Below, in pieces: positions 45,535-57,062 of a DNA stretch of 64,000 nt; positions within the stretch are counted from its first letter, which is position 1, and every line of letters starts with the position of its first letter. The stretch spans positions 3,163,501-3,227,500 of the forward strand of contig JAQMRL010000016.1 in the NCBI GenBank assembly GCA_035578175.1. Reading direction: 5' to 3'. The DNA is from Catonia carolina. Its lineage: Eukaryota; Arthropoda; Insecta; Hemiptera; Achilidae. A program made the position numbers and the translations under genes. The notes beneath the pieces were generated by a model, which made no database searches, was not told the DNA's origin, and saw nothing but the letters and a program-made list of their open reading frames with translations.

Positions 45535-46753
45535 CTCTGTTTCAGCGGGTCATTTAAGTGTTCTTTTGGTACCGCCTGAGTTGTTATCAGTTGTGTTGAG
45601 ACAAATTATGTACAAGCTTAGTTCTGAATTAAGTTTGTTAACAGGCACAAATTTAGAAGATGTATACATTTATTATCAAATTGCACAAGTTCATGCGATT
45701 AGTGTTAAAGAAGGTATTCGTTTATTCATTGAAATACCGCTCAAAGCATCAAACCGATATTTTGAATTATACACATTTAAACCGTTACCTTATTATCATA
45801 AACAACTCAATTCATTTGTCAGTTTAAAGGTGGACAATGAATACTTACTGATATCTAAGGATCGACAAAGTTATGCTTCACCAAATTTAGAATATCTATC
45901 AAACTGTAAACGAGGTCCTTACATAATTTGTTCAGCGAGTATACCAATCTCAAAGTCAAAAGACAGCTGTTTGCTAGCAGTCTTTCAGGGCGTACAAGCT
46001 AATATTCAAAAATTTTGTACTAGATTACTATTTCCAAATTCATTCAAACCTATATTTTACCGATCACCAGATCACAATCTATGGGTATATAGTGTTTCGG
46101 AACCTACAAGGATAACTCTGAAGTGTATGCCGGGAGATTTAACGCATAATACTGATAAATTTGATAAAGTTTCAACAGAAATTATACATGTTGTTGGTGT
46201 ATTGAACAACAGCCAATACTGTTCAATTTATTCAGATGATTTCAATTTACTACCGCACTTAAGTGGTATGATGAATTTTATATCATCAGATTCTATGTTA
46301 TATGTGCCGCATGTATCTGATATTATAGCGACATCTGAAGTTTCAACAATAAAAGGTTCAGAAAGTAAACAAATTCAAGAACGAGTTCAAAAATTAGTAG
46401 ATTCTGTTCACATGAGTAACACACCGGTTAATCTCAATGACATGATGCTTCAAATACAGGCATTTGAAGGATTCCATTCAGAATTAAATAGGGTAAGATT
46501 GTCTGGACATATTTCTGTTGCCAGTTTTCTTTTTGTTTCATTATGTTTATTCATAATCTGGCAAAATCGTCTTCGCCTGTGGAGGGGAGTTCGTTCCATG
46601 TGTACTACTCCAGTAAGGGAGGTGCCACCAACCCAAGAGGAAAGTCGTCCGCTTACGCTGCAGGGCTTGTTAACAGCAGTATCCGTTCCGCCTGCAACGA
46701 CCACAGCCGCAGATAATCCAACTAAACCACCATTGCAACCACGGAGGCCATGA
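45535..46753 (+). pseudogene. 5'-truncated env-like fusion glycoprotein of an LTR retroelement
   Basis: An open frame of about 405 codons begins without its own start at the H junction (the frame is open through SAGHLSVLLVPPELL). It resembles the C-terminal part of baculovirus-F-like Env proteins of insect gypsy/errantivirus elements: a helical segment ending LRQIMYKLS, a Cys-rich region (LSNCKRGPYIICSASIP, then two more Cys within 40 residues), and a membrane anchor near residues 325-345 (ISVASFLFVSLCLFIIW) followed by a Pro-rich cytoplasmic tail. Any signal peptide, cleavage site or fusion peptide is missing. Family assignment is from motif pattern. It is immediately followed by a polypurine tract and LTR. 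Confidence 0.72.
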
Positions 46754-46828
46754 AATCAGCGTCTGCAGTTTTTTTTTTGTTTTGAAAAGATAGTTGCATG
46801 GCAACTGCTTTTATTAAGAAGAGGGTAA

Positions 46829-47683
46829 TGTGGGATATTGGAATTTTGGATATTTTTATTTTTTCTTAAATACATTGTAATATTAAATTCTGTAACTTCA
46901 TTTTTGTTTGTATTCACTTCCCTGGGTTAGGGTCACAAGGGGACAGGTCAATGCTAAACAACCTTTTTATTTATTATTTGTTTTTGCAATTTTAACTATG
47001 ATTTCATTATTATTTAAATATTATTTTAACCTGTCGCCTATCTATTTTTTTGTCTTGTTTTTGTAAAAGATTCCATTCTTCTTTTCCTGGTGCTACCACA
47101 AAGGATGTCCTTCGGTTGTTACAAACAGGTAAAAATAGATATGATAACTATTTATCTGTTTGACGCATCTGAATTGACAGGAATTGGTTTATTCCAGCTT
47201 TTCCTTTTAAATGTATTTTTATACGCAATATTTCCAAATTATTAAAAATTTTCATAAACAAGGAAATTAAATTTAAATATTATTGATATTAGAATCATCC
47301 TTGTTGGGAAGGGGAAGACAGTATAAAAGAGATACCTTGATAGGTATCGGGGAGACACTGTTCTTAAAGTTTTATAATTGTTCATATGTCTGTACCAGCC
47401 GAGATCAGGATGGGCGTGGCAGGAAGAAATATGTTATTATTTGGTCAGTAACTTAATTTCATAATCAATAAATATATATATTATTTTTTTTAAGTAATAA
47501 CATGGGAATATTTTATAGTTTCCGTTAGTTTAATTTAAAGCACAGGAATTAGGAGAAGGTCTCTTCCACTAACTTAAATTTCACTTTATAACTTTTGTTC
47601 AATAAACTTGACTCTCGATATACAACCAAGTGTCGACTCATTTATTTGAAAATACCCTAAAGCGCTCTGTCTTCCTGGCAATC
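46829..47683 (+). repeat. Solitary 3' LTR of the env-bearing element
   Basis: A purine run, aagaagaggg (46,816-46,825), precedes tgtgggatattgg, the likely LTR start. Inside are a TATA-like gtataaaaga at about 47,321 and a polyadenylation signal, aataaa, at about 47,600. The right end near ggcaatca is approximate because no second LTR is in the window. gag, pol and the 5' LTR are absent. Confidence 0.6.
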
Positions 47684-47689
47684 ATATGT

Positions 47690-47793
47690 CAGGTCGGCAC
47701 GACATACGTTACAAAAAATTCATTTCATCCTTCACCGTCTGCATTAGCAGCAATTTGCAAAACAGTCGGACGTTAAACAAAAAAAAAAAAAAA
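47690..47793 (+). mobile_element. SINE-2, 3' fragment
   Basis: Body motif catttcatccttcaccgtct and an A-tail ending at 47,793. Related to 11,107-11,239, but the tRNA-like half is absent. Confidence 0.7.
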
Positions 47794-47796
47794 TCT

Positions 47797-48097
47797 GTAT
47801 GTTGGCAACAGTGCACTCAAGGCCAACTACCTAAGACAGTTAAAATGTTCCAGTCAAGCATTAGTGTGGTGACAGCAGTCGTTTAGTTATATTATGTCAG
47901 CAATGGTTGTTTCCAAGGTAAAGATTGTGGCTTTTAACATAGGGTTGCATTCTTAATAAAACACCCGTAGAGTATTATATTAATAAAACCATTGCTGACA
48001 CAATATAACGAAACGACTGCTGTCACCACACTAATGCTTGACTGGAACATTTTAACTGTTTTAGGTAGTTGTTTTTGAGTGCACTGTTGCCAACATA
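47797..48097. repeat. Foldback element: 112-nt inverted arms, 78-nt loop
   Basis: Left arm 47,797-47,908 and right arm 47,987-48,097 are about 90% complementary (both contain gttaaaatgttccagtcaag on opposite strands). An RNA from either strand would fold into a long hairpin. The loop and the sequence 3' of the right arm share taataaaacaccc. No ORF. Confidence 0.88.
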
Positions 48098-48617
48098 CCG
48101 ATTAGGGGAAAGAAAATTTACCGATGTATTACTTCTATCTTTTCATAATCAGGGTTCCGTCCCTAATAAAACACCCTATAATAGTAGTAAATAACAAATA
48201 AGGTTTCTGAGAAATAGAAATATACCGCACAAATGGTTACATGTAGCCTATTGTTGTACGGCTACCTAAAGGAGTCGGGTATCTAATTAGATAATTGGCT
48301 CTTTTGTAACCATTCTATTCAATCGTGATGAGTGTATTTTTATTATTATATAGAAAATCTCTGTCCTTCTCGTGACTTCTATAGCTTCATGTACGTAAGG
48401 GAGCACACCGTTATGGAGTTGAGTCTTTGATCTGGCAGTGAGTCATACTGTGTACGAGTACGCCTGCCAAGAGATCCACCGTAAATTGTAGACACAAATA
48501 ATCGTTGTTATCTTTGTAAGTAGGACTTAGTTTAAGTAAGTGCTAAATAATCTTGCAATTGGTTAAGTTTACGTCATAAATTTATTGTAATTAGTTGGTT
48601 ATTTCTTATAAGTAATT
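48098..48617. other. Unassigned segment
   Basis: 520 bp of copy-B-specific sequence before the match to copy A resumes (ggtttaagacacttaaattg at about 48,625). No gene recognised. Confidence 0.5.
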
Positions 48618-48949
48618 TAATTGTAGGTTTAAGACACTTAAATTGTTTTTGTAATTTTTAGTTTTCAATAAATAATACTTGTAATTCTTAAACTATAGTG
48701 TGTTAATTATTTAATTTACCTAGATCCCAAAACGGACCTTAGAGATAAGTGTCACAATACATTATTGTCTAATGACTGGATGTGTAAGTTCAGTTGAGGC
48801 TGTCAACTAAATACATAATTTGGAATCTGTTATATTGTAGTAATCTGTTTCCAGCTTGTCATGTTTAGTTTGTTTTACTTTCTCTTGCTTATATGAATAT
48901 ATAGGAAGGAAAGTACTGTTTTCATGTTGATTTTTCACAGAACAATATA

Positions 48950-50276
48950 TAGGGTGATTCAAAAAGAGCGCCGGTTTTGATATATCAAATTAAGAGATTT
49001 ATTTTATTGAAAAACTGAAAATAAATACATCAACAAGTTCATCTTACCTTCCGATTTCATGTATGAAAAATCATGTCATGCATGTGTCCTCCTCTACTGC
49101 GCTGGCACGCATCAACATCTGTCCATGAAATTGGATATTACTGCACGACAAGTTTGGACTTCAATTTGCCCGATTTCAAGTCATTGATGTTTCAGGGTTT
49201 ATTGGCATACACCAATGACTTCAGATGACCCCAAAGATGAAAGTCACAAGGGGTCAAGTCACACGACCTTGGTGGCCATTGATGGTCGGAATTACGAGAA
49301 ATGATGCGATCCTGGAACCGTTCACGGAGCAACAACATTGTTTCTCGTGCAGCGTGACAGGTGGCACCATCCTGCTGAAACCACAACTCGTCAATGTCCA
49401 TTCCATCCAAATGACGCCACAAAAACTCCCTAATCATCGTACGGTATCGGTCTCCATTTACTGTCACGGCTTGTCCTTCTTGATTTTCAAAAAAGTAAGG
49501 GCCGTTGACACGGCCCGACCAAAAGCCGCACAAAACTGTCACTCGCTGTGCATACATTTCCCTTTCATTAACCCTGCGAGGGTTTTCTAAACCCTACATA
49601 CGGCAGTTCTGTTTATTAACAAAACCGTTTAAGTGGAAGTGCGCCTCATCACTGAAAATGATTTTGTTTGCGAAGGTGTCATCATCATGCCGTTTTCACA
49701 ATACCCAGTCAACAAACTGTCGTCTCTTCTGGTGGTCTGCCACTTTCAAATGTTGCGTCAACTGAATTTTATACGGGTGATATTGGAGATCGTACCGAAG
49801 AATTCTCCGTACAGAAGAACATCTTAAACCCAATTGTTGAGAATGGCGACGTATTGATTTTGCTGGGCTAACAGCCACACTGTCACGAACCAACGCAACG
49901 TTCTGCTCAGTTCGGCCAGAACTTTTAAGGTCGACTGTTGAACCCGTCTCAAAAAACTTTTTCATGAGCCTGCGAACTGTTGATTCATTCGGTGCTTCAT
50001 TACGTCCTAGAGTACCGCGAAGTCGCCTGACAGTAGCCGCATAACTCTCTCCACTCTGGTAAAATGTTTTGACGATTAACACTCGTTGTGCAATAGTAAA
50101 CTTCTCCATGGTTAGACACAGACTGCGAGAGTACTACACTGCGATCAAGAGAAACTACAACTGAATCGACAATCGGAATGTTCTCCGAAATAGAAATGAA
50201 GTCTAACAATGTTGCCAACCGATAAACAAAAATTTACCAGCCGTTTAAAAACCGGCGCTCTTTTTGAATCACCCGT
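48950..50276 (-). mobile_element. IS630-Tc1-mariner element, DD41D (rosa-like) type
   Basis: 1327 bp with near-perfect terminal inverted repeats (agggtgattcaaaaagagcg at the left; the right end is its reverse complement), flanked by TA at 48,948-48,949 and 50,277-50,278. The ends are well preserved although the transposase is dead, so it could still be moved by an active relative. Confidence 0.9.
49058..50109 (-). pseudogene. DD41D mariner-type transposase, inactivated
   Basis: Starts MEKFTIAQRVLIVKTFYQSG with an N-terminal helix-turn-helix region, then the DDE/D core. The first catalytic Asp is in IIFSDEAHF, the second in WFQQDGATCH, the third in LTPCDFHLWG. Forty-one residues lie between the second and third, which is the DD41D signature of the rosa-like group. 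In-frame stops are at about 49,696-49,698 (TGA), 49,612-49,614 (TAG, where Trp is expected) and 49,192-49,194 (TGA, after VYANKP), and the C-terminal ~45 codons need at least one frameshift. The enzyme would have cut and pasted the element at TA sites. Confidence 0.87.
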
Positions 50277-50395
50277 TACATGTTTCAGACCCCCTGAACA
50301 CAAAAAAAAAACATGTTTTTTGTGATTGGTCTTTTTGTGAACAGAACTTCTCAAGAACAGTACTTTGTATGGAGTTGAAACTTAAACCTTTGGCG

Positions 50396-50530
50396 CGCTA
50401 CTAAATAAACATTTGCATAAATAAACCTTCACCTCGCCAGTAGGTTATTGGCATACAGAAGGTGGTTTAATTTCGAATTGATTTTTCACTATCATCCGTT
50501 ACCTATTATAAAATATTTTCATATACAGTT
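50396..50530. other. Spacer, nothing recognised
   Basis: 135 bp with no feature. Confidence 0.4.
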
Positions 50531-50847
50531 CAGCCGCTCTTAGTTTGCTCTAACTGTAAACAAAGCAAAGCCAGCTACTACAGGGTGCACGCTAGAGTCC
50601 ACCACTTTATAGATGTGGTATTACATTAAGTTAACTATGTTTTAAATTATAACTACTTAAAGTATTTAAAACATCAGTCCTGATATGATGTATGCCTAAC
50701 AATTTCATCTATAAAAGTATTTTGTATTTAAATACTTTTGGAAGCATTTTGTTGTTACTTTTTAATCAGCGTGTACACATTTTACTTAATGTGCATGCTC
50801 AGTGATGTCATTATTTGTTTACATTAGGAGCAAACTAAGAGAGGCTG
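50531..50847. mobile_element. 317-bp inverted-repeat element (MITE-like)
   Basis: The ends pair over about 35 bp: left cagccgctcttagtttgctc, right gagcaaactaagagaggctg. No target duplication is clear, so the superfamily is not assigned. No ORF. Confidence 0.7.
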
Positions 50848-51420
50848 GAATTTAGATACCTTTTTATTTTGCTGTATCGTTATACGGTAACTAAAATTAG
50901 TGACATTTTGAAAAATAAGGAGTGGAGTGGTGATGAAACCATTAAATTAAAAAAAAATATGAACAGCTTCCGTGTTTGTGGAACGTACACTCTTTGTCTT
51001 ATAAAAACAGACCTCCAAACTATCAATACCAATGTAACAAATCACTCTTCTGCAAGCTTTCACCAACTTGACACTACACAACAGCAAAATAAAATGAAAC
51101 TGGCGCAACAAAAAGCGTTTAATGTGTAAACCTTTTCTGGCATCAATACTAGCGCCAGCAAATCGTTGCACGTGTAAATGCGCCTTTAATGGGATCAGTT
51201 AAGGATGGATGGAGACACAAATTTGATGCCAGAGAACATCCGAGGTGAAATGGTTCACTCACAGAAAGATCTAATGGAATTAACGAGACTGATTAACAGA
51301 ATGGTGATGAATATTTTTTAGTGTTTCTAATGTTCTTATAATAATCATTGGTATAATTTTCCTGAATCAATACTTCATATCAGACTAAAATAAAAATTGA
51401 TTAATACATGATTTTGAAGG
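50848..51420. other. Unassigned segment between units II and III
   Basis: A single 86-codon open frame (50,869-51,129) has no recognisable domain and atypical composition; not called a gene. Nothing else seen. Confidence 0.45.
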
Positions 51421-52150
51421 TTTTTTCCATCCAGGAAACTCCAAAGGGAGTATAGGACATGTCAAGATAAAACTGATAAACTAAAAGTTTATCACGATGA
51501 TAAAATCATTACTTACCACCAAAAATTTGTTTCTGCTACTGCTTACTTCAGTAGGCTTGTCATGAACTCATTATATCAAATATCACAAAAAATTAAAAAT
51601 TCAAGCAATGATGAATTCATTAATTACTAATATATTTTTCCTGCTACTGCTTAACTCAGTAGGCTTGTCATGAACCCCTTTGTATCAAATAGTACACAGT
51701 ATTTGTTTAATTAGAAGTTAAATACTTTTCAACCAAAAACTATTTAGAAAGGAATTTGTGCACACTGTAAAATGTTTCATCAATCAAACATTGTTTCAGC
51801 TTTTTTTAAAAAAGTCTTAAATTGTCATAACTTTTGGCAATAAACCTTGTGGCAATTTATTGATGCATGAGTTTTCTCTCTGCATAAGTTGGTTTTTGTT
51901 CAAACAATTTAGTGTTGTGATTAGCAACATAATAATCGATTCTGTTTCTTGTGTAGTGGTTGTGAACATCTAAATTCTGTAAAAAGGTATTTTGCTTTAC
52001 GTCATTATCACTTGAAAAATGTACAAAGAAGGAACTGTGTGAGCAATTGCAGCTCTTTAAATAGTGATCTGCATGAGGTAAGGTGGTTGACTCCAATCAT
52101 AAACTACCAGCTTTTTTCCCATGTTACACTATGATGAATTACTACATACT
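51421..52150 (-). pseudogene. CR1/L2-like LINE fragment, minus strand
   Basis: The A-tail and 3' end (ccatccaggaaactccaaag) lie at the left. It includes two 3' UTR repeats (tgctactgcttacttcagta, tgctactgcttaactcagta) and the last ORF2 codons (NTFLQNLDVHNHYTRNRIDY) with stops and small indels. It sits next to unit III just as the 19,443-21,650 fragment sits next to unit II, so it may descend from the same insertion. Confidence 0.82.
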
Positions 52151-53409
52151 AATATGGATGTAACCAATGGTTGAAGCTTTTACTTATTTCCTGTGGTTGT
52201 TCTATATAAATAAATTCCTTTGTAGTAACAATATTATATTTATTTTAACCTACGGAAATAAGGTTTTTTAAAACGTATCAACACCGCATAGTTGCGCTAT
52301 CTAGCGGCAGTTTTTGCATTTACAGAATGGATGCTTTTCCTTTTAAGTTGGGAAAGAAAGTGATCGTGTGTTTGAAAATAAACGTGAAGAAAACAAATTA
52401 GTACTATTAAACAGTTATAGGCTATTATAGAAAAGTGAATTGTGCGTTCGAAGAATCTGCAGTCGACCAAACTAACTGATTGGTAAATTATGTATTTGTT
52501 TTATTCACTAGATGACGTGTTTTGAAATCTTTTCAGGTTATGTGTGAGAAGGGAAACTTATTGTGAACACGGTTAAATGAAAAGTTTATTAGAGAATGTG
52601 TATTTGCTTATACTAATAACGAGTACTGGGCACTGCCGATTTAATTAGAGACGGTTTATTGTTCAGTTGTGAAAATTATTCGGTCAGTGTTTACAAGATC
52701 CAAACTAGTTTCATGTTTCCTTGGGTCATGCCCTGTAACGTGGTCCAGAAATGCTGAATATAGTTACTTGATTATGTTAAATATTGGTAATCGTTTAATG
52801 AACGATTCTGCATATTATAATGACTTTTGCTTAAACCGACTTTTTCGACAAGGTCAGACGGTTTTTACAACTTTGGAGCTTCAAGGAAACATGATAGTAC
52901 ACGAGGTTCTATTAATCTTAATTATTATTTAATCGTTACAGCCAAAACCAACTTAGCCTATTTATTTGTACCGAAGATTAAGTTGTAAGGTGTAAAACAT
53001 AACCTCAAACTTCAGAATCGAAATGTTTCTAAAATCAGTTTTTTTTAACAAAGTTTGGAAGTATAAAAGTACCCATTGTTTACAAGCAAATTCTTGCCTT
53101 CCCAAATAATATTTTGAAAGATTCCCGTGACTTTATTAAGCAATCTGTTGAAAATAAATGTGTCATAGTTTGTAAAGAAAGGTAGCCAGTATAAATTTGA
53201 TGTATTAAACTTATGCCCAAGTGGTTCATGTAAAGAAATCTATTGGGCATTTTCTGTAGCATTGTCTTGTGCTGTTGCTGATTACAGGTGAAAATGATTG
53301 GCTAGAAGTAACCATTGATATGAAAATATGTCCACATTGGTACATGCATGTATGGTGAATGTACATTGTATTTCAGTTGGACCTAATGTTATTGTTTTCT
53401 TGTGCGCAG

Positions 53410-53557
53410 GCAGCCTTGAAGTACACCTCAACAAACATAAATTACTTGAGATACCATCCTGTGCTGGGACTGAATCTTAAATATCATTGGAAAAGGAAGT
53501 CTCATTGACAATTCAGTGTCCAAGAAAACTAGTCAATTAAGTGAATTTTCATTAAAG
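53410..53557 (+). other. Exon-like block, copy 5
   Basis: 148 nt between tgtgcgcag and aaag|gtatgt. Carries the same 4-nt expansion as copy 4 although it lies in an 'a' half, pointing to exchange between modules. Confidence 0.45.
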
Positions 53558-53764
53558 GTATGTTAGTTTTATTTAATTAAAATTGAAATTTTGTGAAATT
53601 CATTCCAATTATTTTCATTTTGATGTTCTAATGAGGAAAATTTAAAAACGAATTTATGTATACAGAATTATTAGTATTTGTGACTGTCCATGGGAAAAGG
53701 GACCCAAGTCAAAAGTAAGGTTATGAGTGATTCTTGCAGACAATTAAATGCTGAAACAGTTATA

Positions 53765-54250
53765 TTTAAGATTGCAGCTTTAATATGCATTTTAGAGGAA
53801 AATTGTATGTAATACAAGTTGTAGAGAATTTAAAAACCTACAACTTTTTTCAAACATATTTTTGTAAAATGCTTAGTTTAACGATAATTAGCAATTTTCT
53901 GTTTTTTCTCACGAAAATATGTGAAAAAATCGAATTTTTTTAAAGATTAGCCTTAGCATGCATGTTGCCACAAAAGTGTATACAATCAAATTTTAAGATC
54001 TACAACTTAAATTTAAAGCATTTTTTTCGACAGAGCCTAGTTTAGCATGAAAGAATGATTTTCCGTATTTTAGGCCAAACTAAGGGTTTTTTCATTTTGC
54101 GTCTTTCACTCATGATTAAAATTAGGTTATGATTATTGAAGTTAGTTTTTTGTTTATTTCTAATGTTTTATTACTAATGTTTGGTTATATTGTTAGTTTT
54201 TGCATTGGCAAGAGAAAGTTGTGTGAGTGTTATACACCAGTTTTTTTCGC
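53765..54250 (+). repeat. Family-H repeat, 5'-truncated
   Basis: Equivalent to 23,165-23,690 and 1,327-1,835. Confidence 0.78.
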
Positions 54251-54634
54251 CGTTATTTATAAAAAAATTTACAGAATTTAAAAAAAAAAGTTTAACACTA
54301 ATATTTGTGAAATTGCAATGAAAGTGGGTTAATATTTTATGAGTGATGATATTGTTCAATTGGTGTTTACTCTCATTGTCTCTGTCAGATGTCATCTCTT
54401 ACTGATGTAACATTATGTGCTGAATCATGTGATGTCTTCAAATAATTGATATCTCAAATAGTTAACATCATGTAGCAGACTTCTTTGAGGTCATGTAAAA
54501 TGTAAAATTCACAAACGGACAAAGAATTGAAAAATTTTATTGTAATTAACATACAACAAGATAAAATGTTACAATTTAGTTTTCTATTTTAACAAATTGC
54601 ATTTGTATTTAAATTAATACTAAGGAAACTAATC

Positions 54635-54885
54635 TAAAAAAAATCTGGTGTAAAATACTCACAACTTTCTCTTGCCAATGCAAATAATTAACAGTATAAC
54701 CTAACATTAGTAATAAAACATTCGAAATAAACAAAAAACTAACCCCAATAAACATAACCTAATTTTAATGATGAGTGAACGACGCAAAATTAAAATCAAC
54801 TTCAGTTTGGCTTAAAAATACAGAAAATCACTCATTCACGCTAAATTAGGCTCTGTAGAGAAAAATGCTCTCAAAAAAAGGTTGA
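54635..54885 (-). repeat. Family-H repeat, partial, minus orientation
   Basis: Equivalent to 24,065-24,320. Begins near aaatctggtgtaaaatactc and is truncated before gagccgagcccccaactggc. Confidence 0.75.
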
Positions 54886-55003
54886 GCCGAGCCCCCAACT
54901 GGCGGCTTTGGCTCCTTTAGCCCACGATAGCTGCAGGTTTGATTCACTTTTAATTCAACTGCACTCTACATTTATAAAACGACAGATCCAAACAAATCAA
55001 GTA

Positions 55004-55288
55004 TAGATATCAGACGAACTAATATCCCATAGCCGAGCAAGTGAGAGGGAGATATGTGGCATAACTATGCATGTGCTCAATGGCCTTTACCATTATAATC
55101 CAGATCTGAAAACATACTACAATCGTTATTTTCCTTGTTAGTTTACTGCACGCATAAATGTTTGCTCACAACAATGAGTAAAATTATACGACAATGTTAT
55201 TGGAACGGTGTGTATGGCTTGTGTGAGTGAGAGCATTATGCATTTTCGCACTCCCACGGCAAGGGGACATTAGTTCATCTGAATACTG
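55004..55288. mobile_element. 285-bp TA-target MITE with empty paralogous site
   Basis: Imperfect inverted ends: left tagatatcagacgaactaat; right cagtattcagatgaactaat on the other strand. TA flanks at 55,002-55,003 and 55,289-55,290. The equivalent site in unit II (24,442-24,443) is a single TA in caagtactaaaatcc. This is clean proof of insertion with TA duplication, as in Tc1/mariner-type elements. Confidence 0.88.
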
Positions 55289-56538
55289 TACTAAAATCCT
55301 AATCTATTCTACTTTAATACTGGACCCGTGCAAACTAGGCTTAATGTTGTTATAAAAATTATTGGTACGGTTAAGTCCACTTGTAAGATGCTTCAAATCA
55401 TACTTTAATAAAAACCGAATAATGTGAGATTTTTGAGGATGTAACATTGGGTGAAGTTATTTGTACCTATTTCCACTGACTGTTGTCAAATATTTTCTTC
55501 TGTAAAATTTAATTCCTTTTTAGTTCAATTGTATTCTTAACCAATGCAAAGAAAGTATTTTTAAACGTATCGCCACATACAGTTGCGCTATCTAGCGACA
55601 GTTTTCCATTTACAAACTTGACACCTTTCATTTCATGGTAGGAACAGAAGTTGATTTTGTGTTAGTAAATAAACTAGGAGAGAACAATTAGTACTATTAA
55701 ACAGTAATAGGTTATTATAGAAAATTGGATAGTGGATTCAAGAATCTGCAGTCGACCAAACTAACTGATTGGTAAATTATGTTTTTGTTTTGTTCATTAG
55801 ATGAAGTGTATTAAAATCTTTTCAGGTTATGTGTGAGAAGCGAAACTTATTGTGAACACGGTTAAATGAAAAGTTTAATGGAGAATGTGTATTTATTCTA
55901 ATCAAGTGTAATCAAGTGGGCACTGGAGATTTAATTAGAGACGTTTTAGTGATCAGTTGTGAAAACGATTCGGTCAGTGTTTAATTTGGCTCTGACGGAC
56001 ATTTTTGTTTAACGAGGTCAGATGGTTTTTACAACTTTACGAGCTTCATGAAAAGATCATTATAGTATCTGAGGTTCTATTAATCGGTGAAAGGAAAACC
56101 AACTTATTTATGTGCACCGAAGATTAACTTTGAGGGGTAAATCATAACCTCAAACTTTGAAATTGAAAGGTTCCTAAAATTGGTTTTCAAAAAGTTTAAA
56201 CACATAAAATAATCACCCATTGTTTAACAAGCAACACCTTCTCTTCCCAAGTAATATTTGGGAAGATGCCCGTGACTTAACTTAGCAATTTGTTGAAAAT
56301 AAATTTGGCACTTTGTAAAAAAGAAGCTAGTATATGTCCAAGCAGTTAAATGATTCTTGTAAAGAAATCTATTAGGCATTTTCTGTAGCATTGTCTTGTG
56401 CTGTTGCTGATTACAGGTGAAAATGATTGGCTAGAAGTAACCATGGATATGAGAATATGTCCACATTGGTACATGCATGTATGGTGAATGTACATTGTAT
56501 TTCAGTTGGACCTAATGTTATTCTTTTCTTGTGCGCAG

Positions 56539-56682
56539 GCAGCCTTGAAGTACGCCACAACAAAAATTACTTGAGATACCATCCTGTGCTGGGACTGAAT
56601 CTTAAATATCATTGGAAAAGGAAGTCTCATTGACAATTCAGTATCCAAGAAAACTAGCCAATTAAGTAAATTTTCATTAAAG
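56539..56682 (+). other. Exon-like block, copy 6
   Basis: 144 nt between tgtgcgcag and aaag|gtaagt, in the 'b' half of unit III. Confidence 0.45.
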
Positions 56683-57062
56683 GTAAGTTTCTTTTATTTC
56701 ATTAAATTTAAATTCTGAAAATTCATTATATTTATATCTGTTTAGATATTTTTCTAAAGAGGAAAATTTTGATACTAATTAATGTGAACAGAATTAATAG
56801 TATATATTATGGGCATTCGATTAAGAAGGTTCATGTTGTAACCAGATGATGAATTGTTGGAGTGTTGCCACCTGGTTAAAGCAGAATAGTGTGTGTCTGT
56901 TACATTGGTAAGAGTGTGTAATGTCCGTGTCAAACATAATAGCAACCTGAGTTTGAAGCTCAATTGTTAAAAGAATATGCCATCAATTGTAACGCACTAT
57001 ATGTCAAATTAATGCTGGTTTAATTGCGTGGAACAATGAAACGTTGAAATTTTTGTCTGTTT

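Larger units (their letters stand above)
34096..48871 (+). repeat. Segmental duplication copy B (with zinc-finger gene B)
   Basis: Colinear with 4,738-11,256 once later insertions are removed: an H repeat in the 5' flank (35,510-36,375), a CR1-like LINE (39,700-43,420), and the block 44,545-48,617 with another H copy, env/LTR remains and a foldback. Confidence 0.85.
48872..50395 (+). repeat. Family-H repeat, truncated, split by a mariner-type element
   Basis: H sequence at 48,872-48,949 continues at 50,279 (catgtttcagaccccctgaa) to about 50,395, where similarity ends. Confidence 0.8.
52170..57060 (+). repeat. Unit III, 5' part: Xa and Xb modules
   Basis: Colinear with 21,655-26,220, with one extra 285-bp MITE at 55,004-55,288. 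Confidence 0.78.

Noticed and set aside
44545..48617. A complete endogenous retrovirus-like provirus
   Set aside because: Only the 3' part of env and one LTR are present; no gag, pol or second LTR in the flanks.
49225..49871. Plus-strand open frames over the DD41D transposase
   Set aside because: Antisense to the transposase; no recognisable domain.
56427..56633. 68-codon open frame over exon-like block 6
   Set aside because: The equivalent frame is shifted by 4 nt in copies 4 and 5 and has different upstream stops in others; conservation follows the DNA and splice sites, not a protein.
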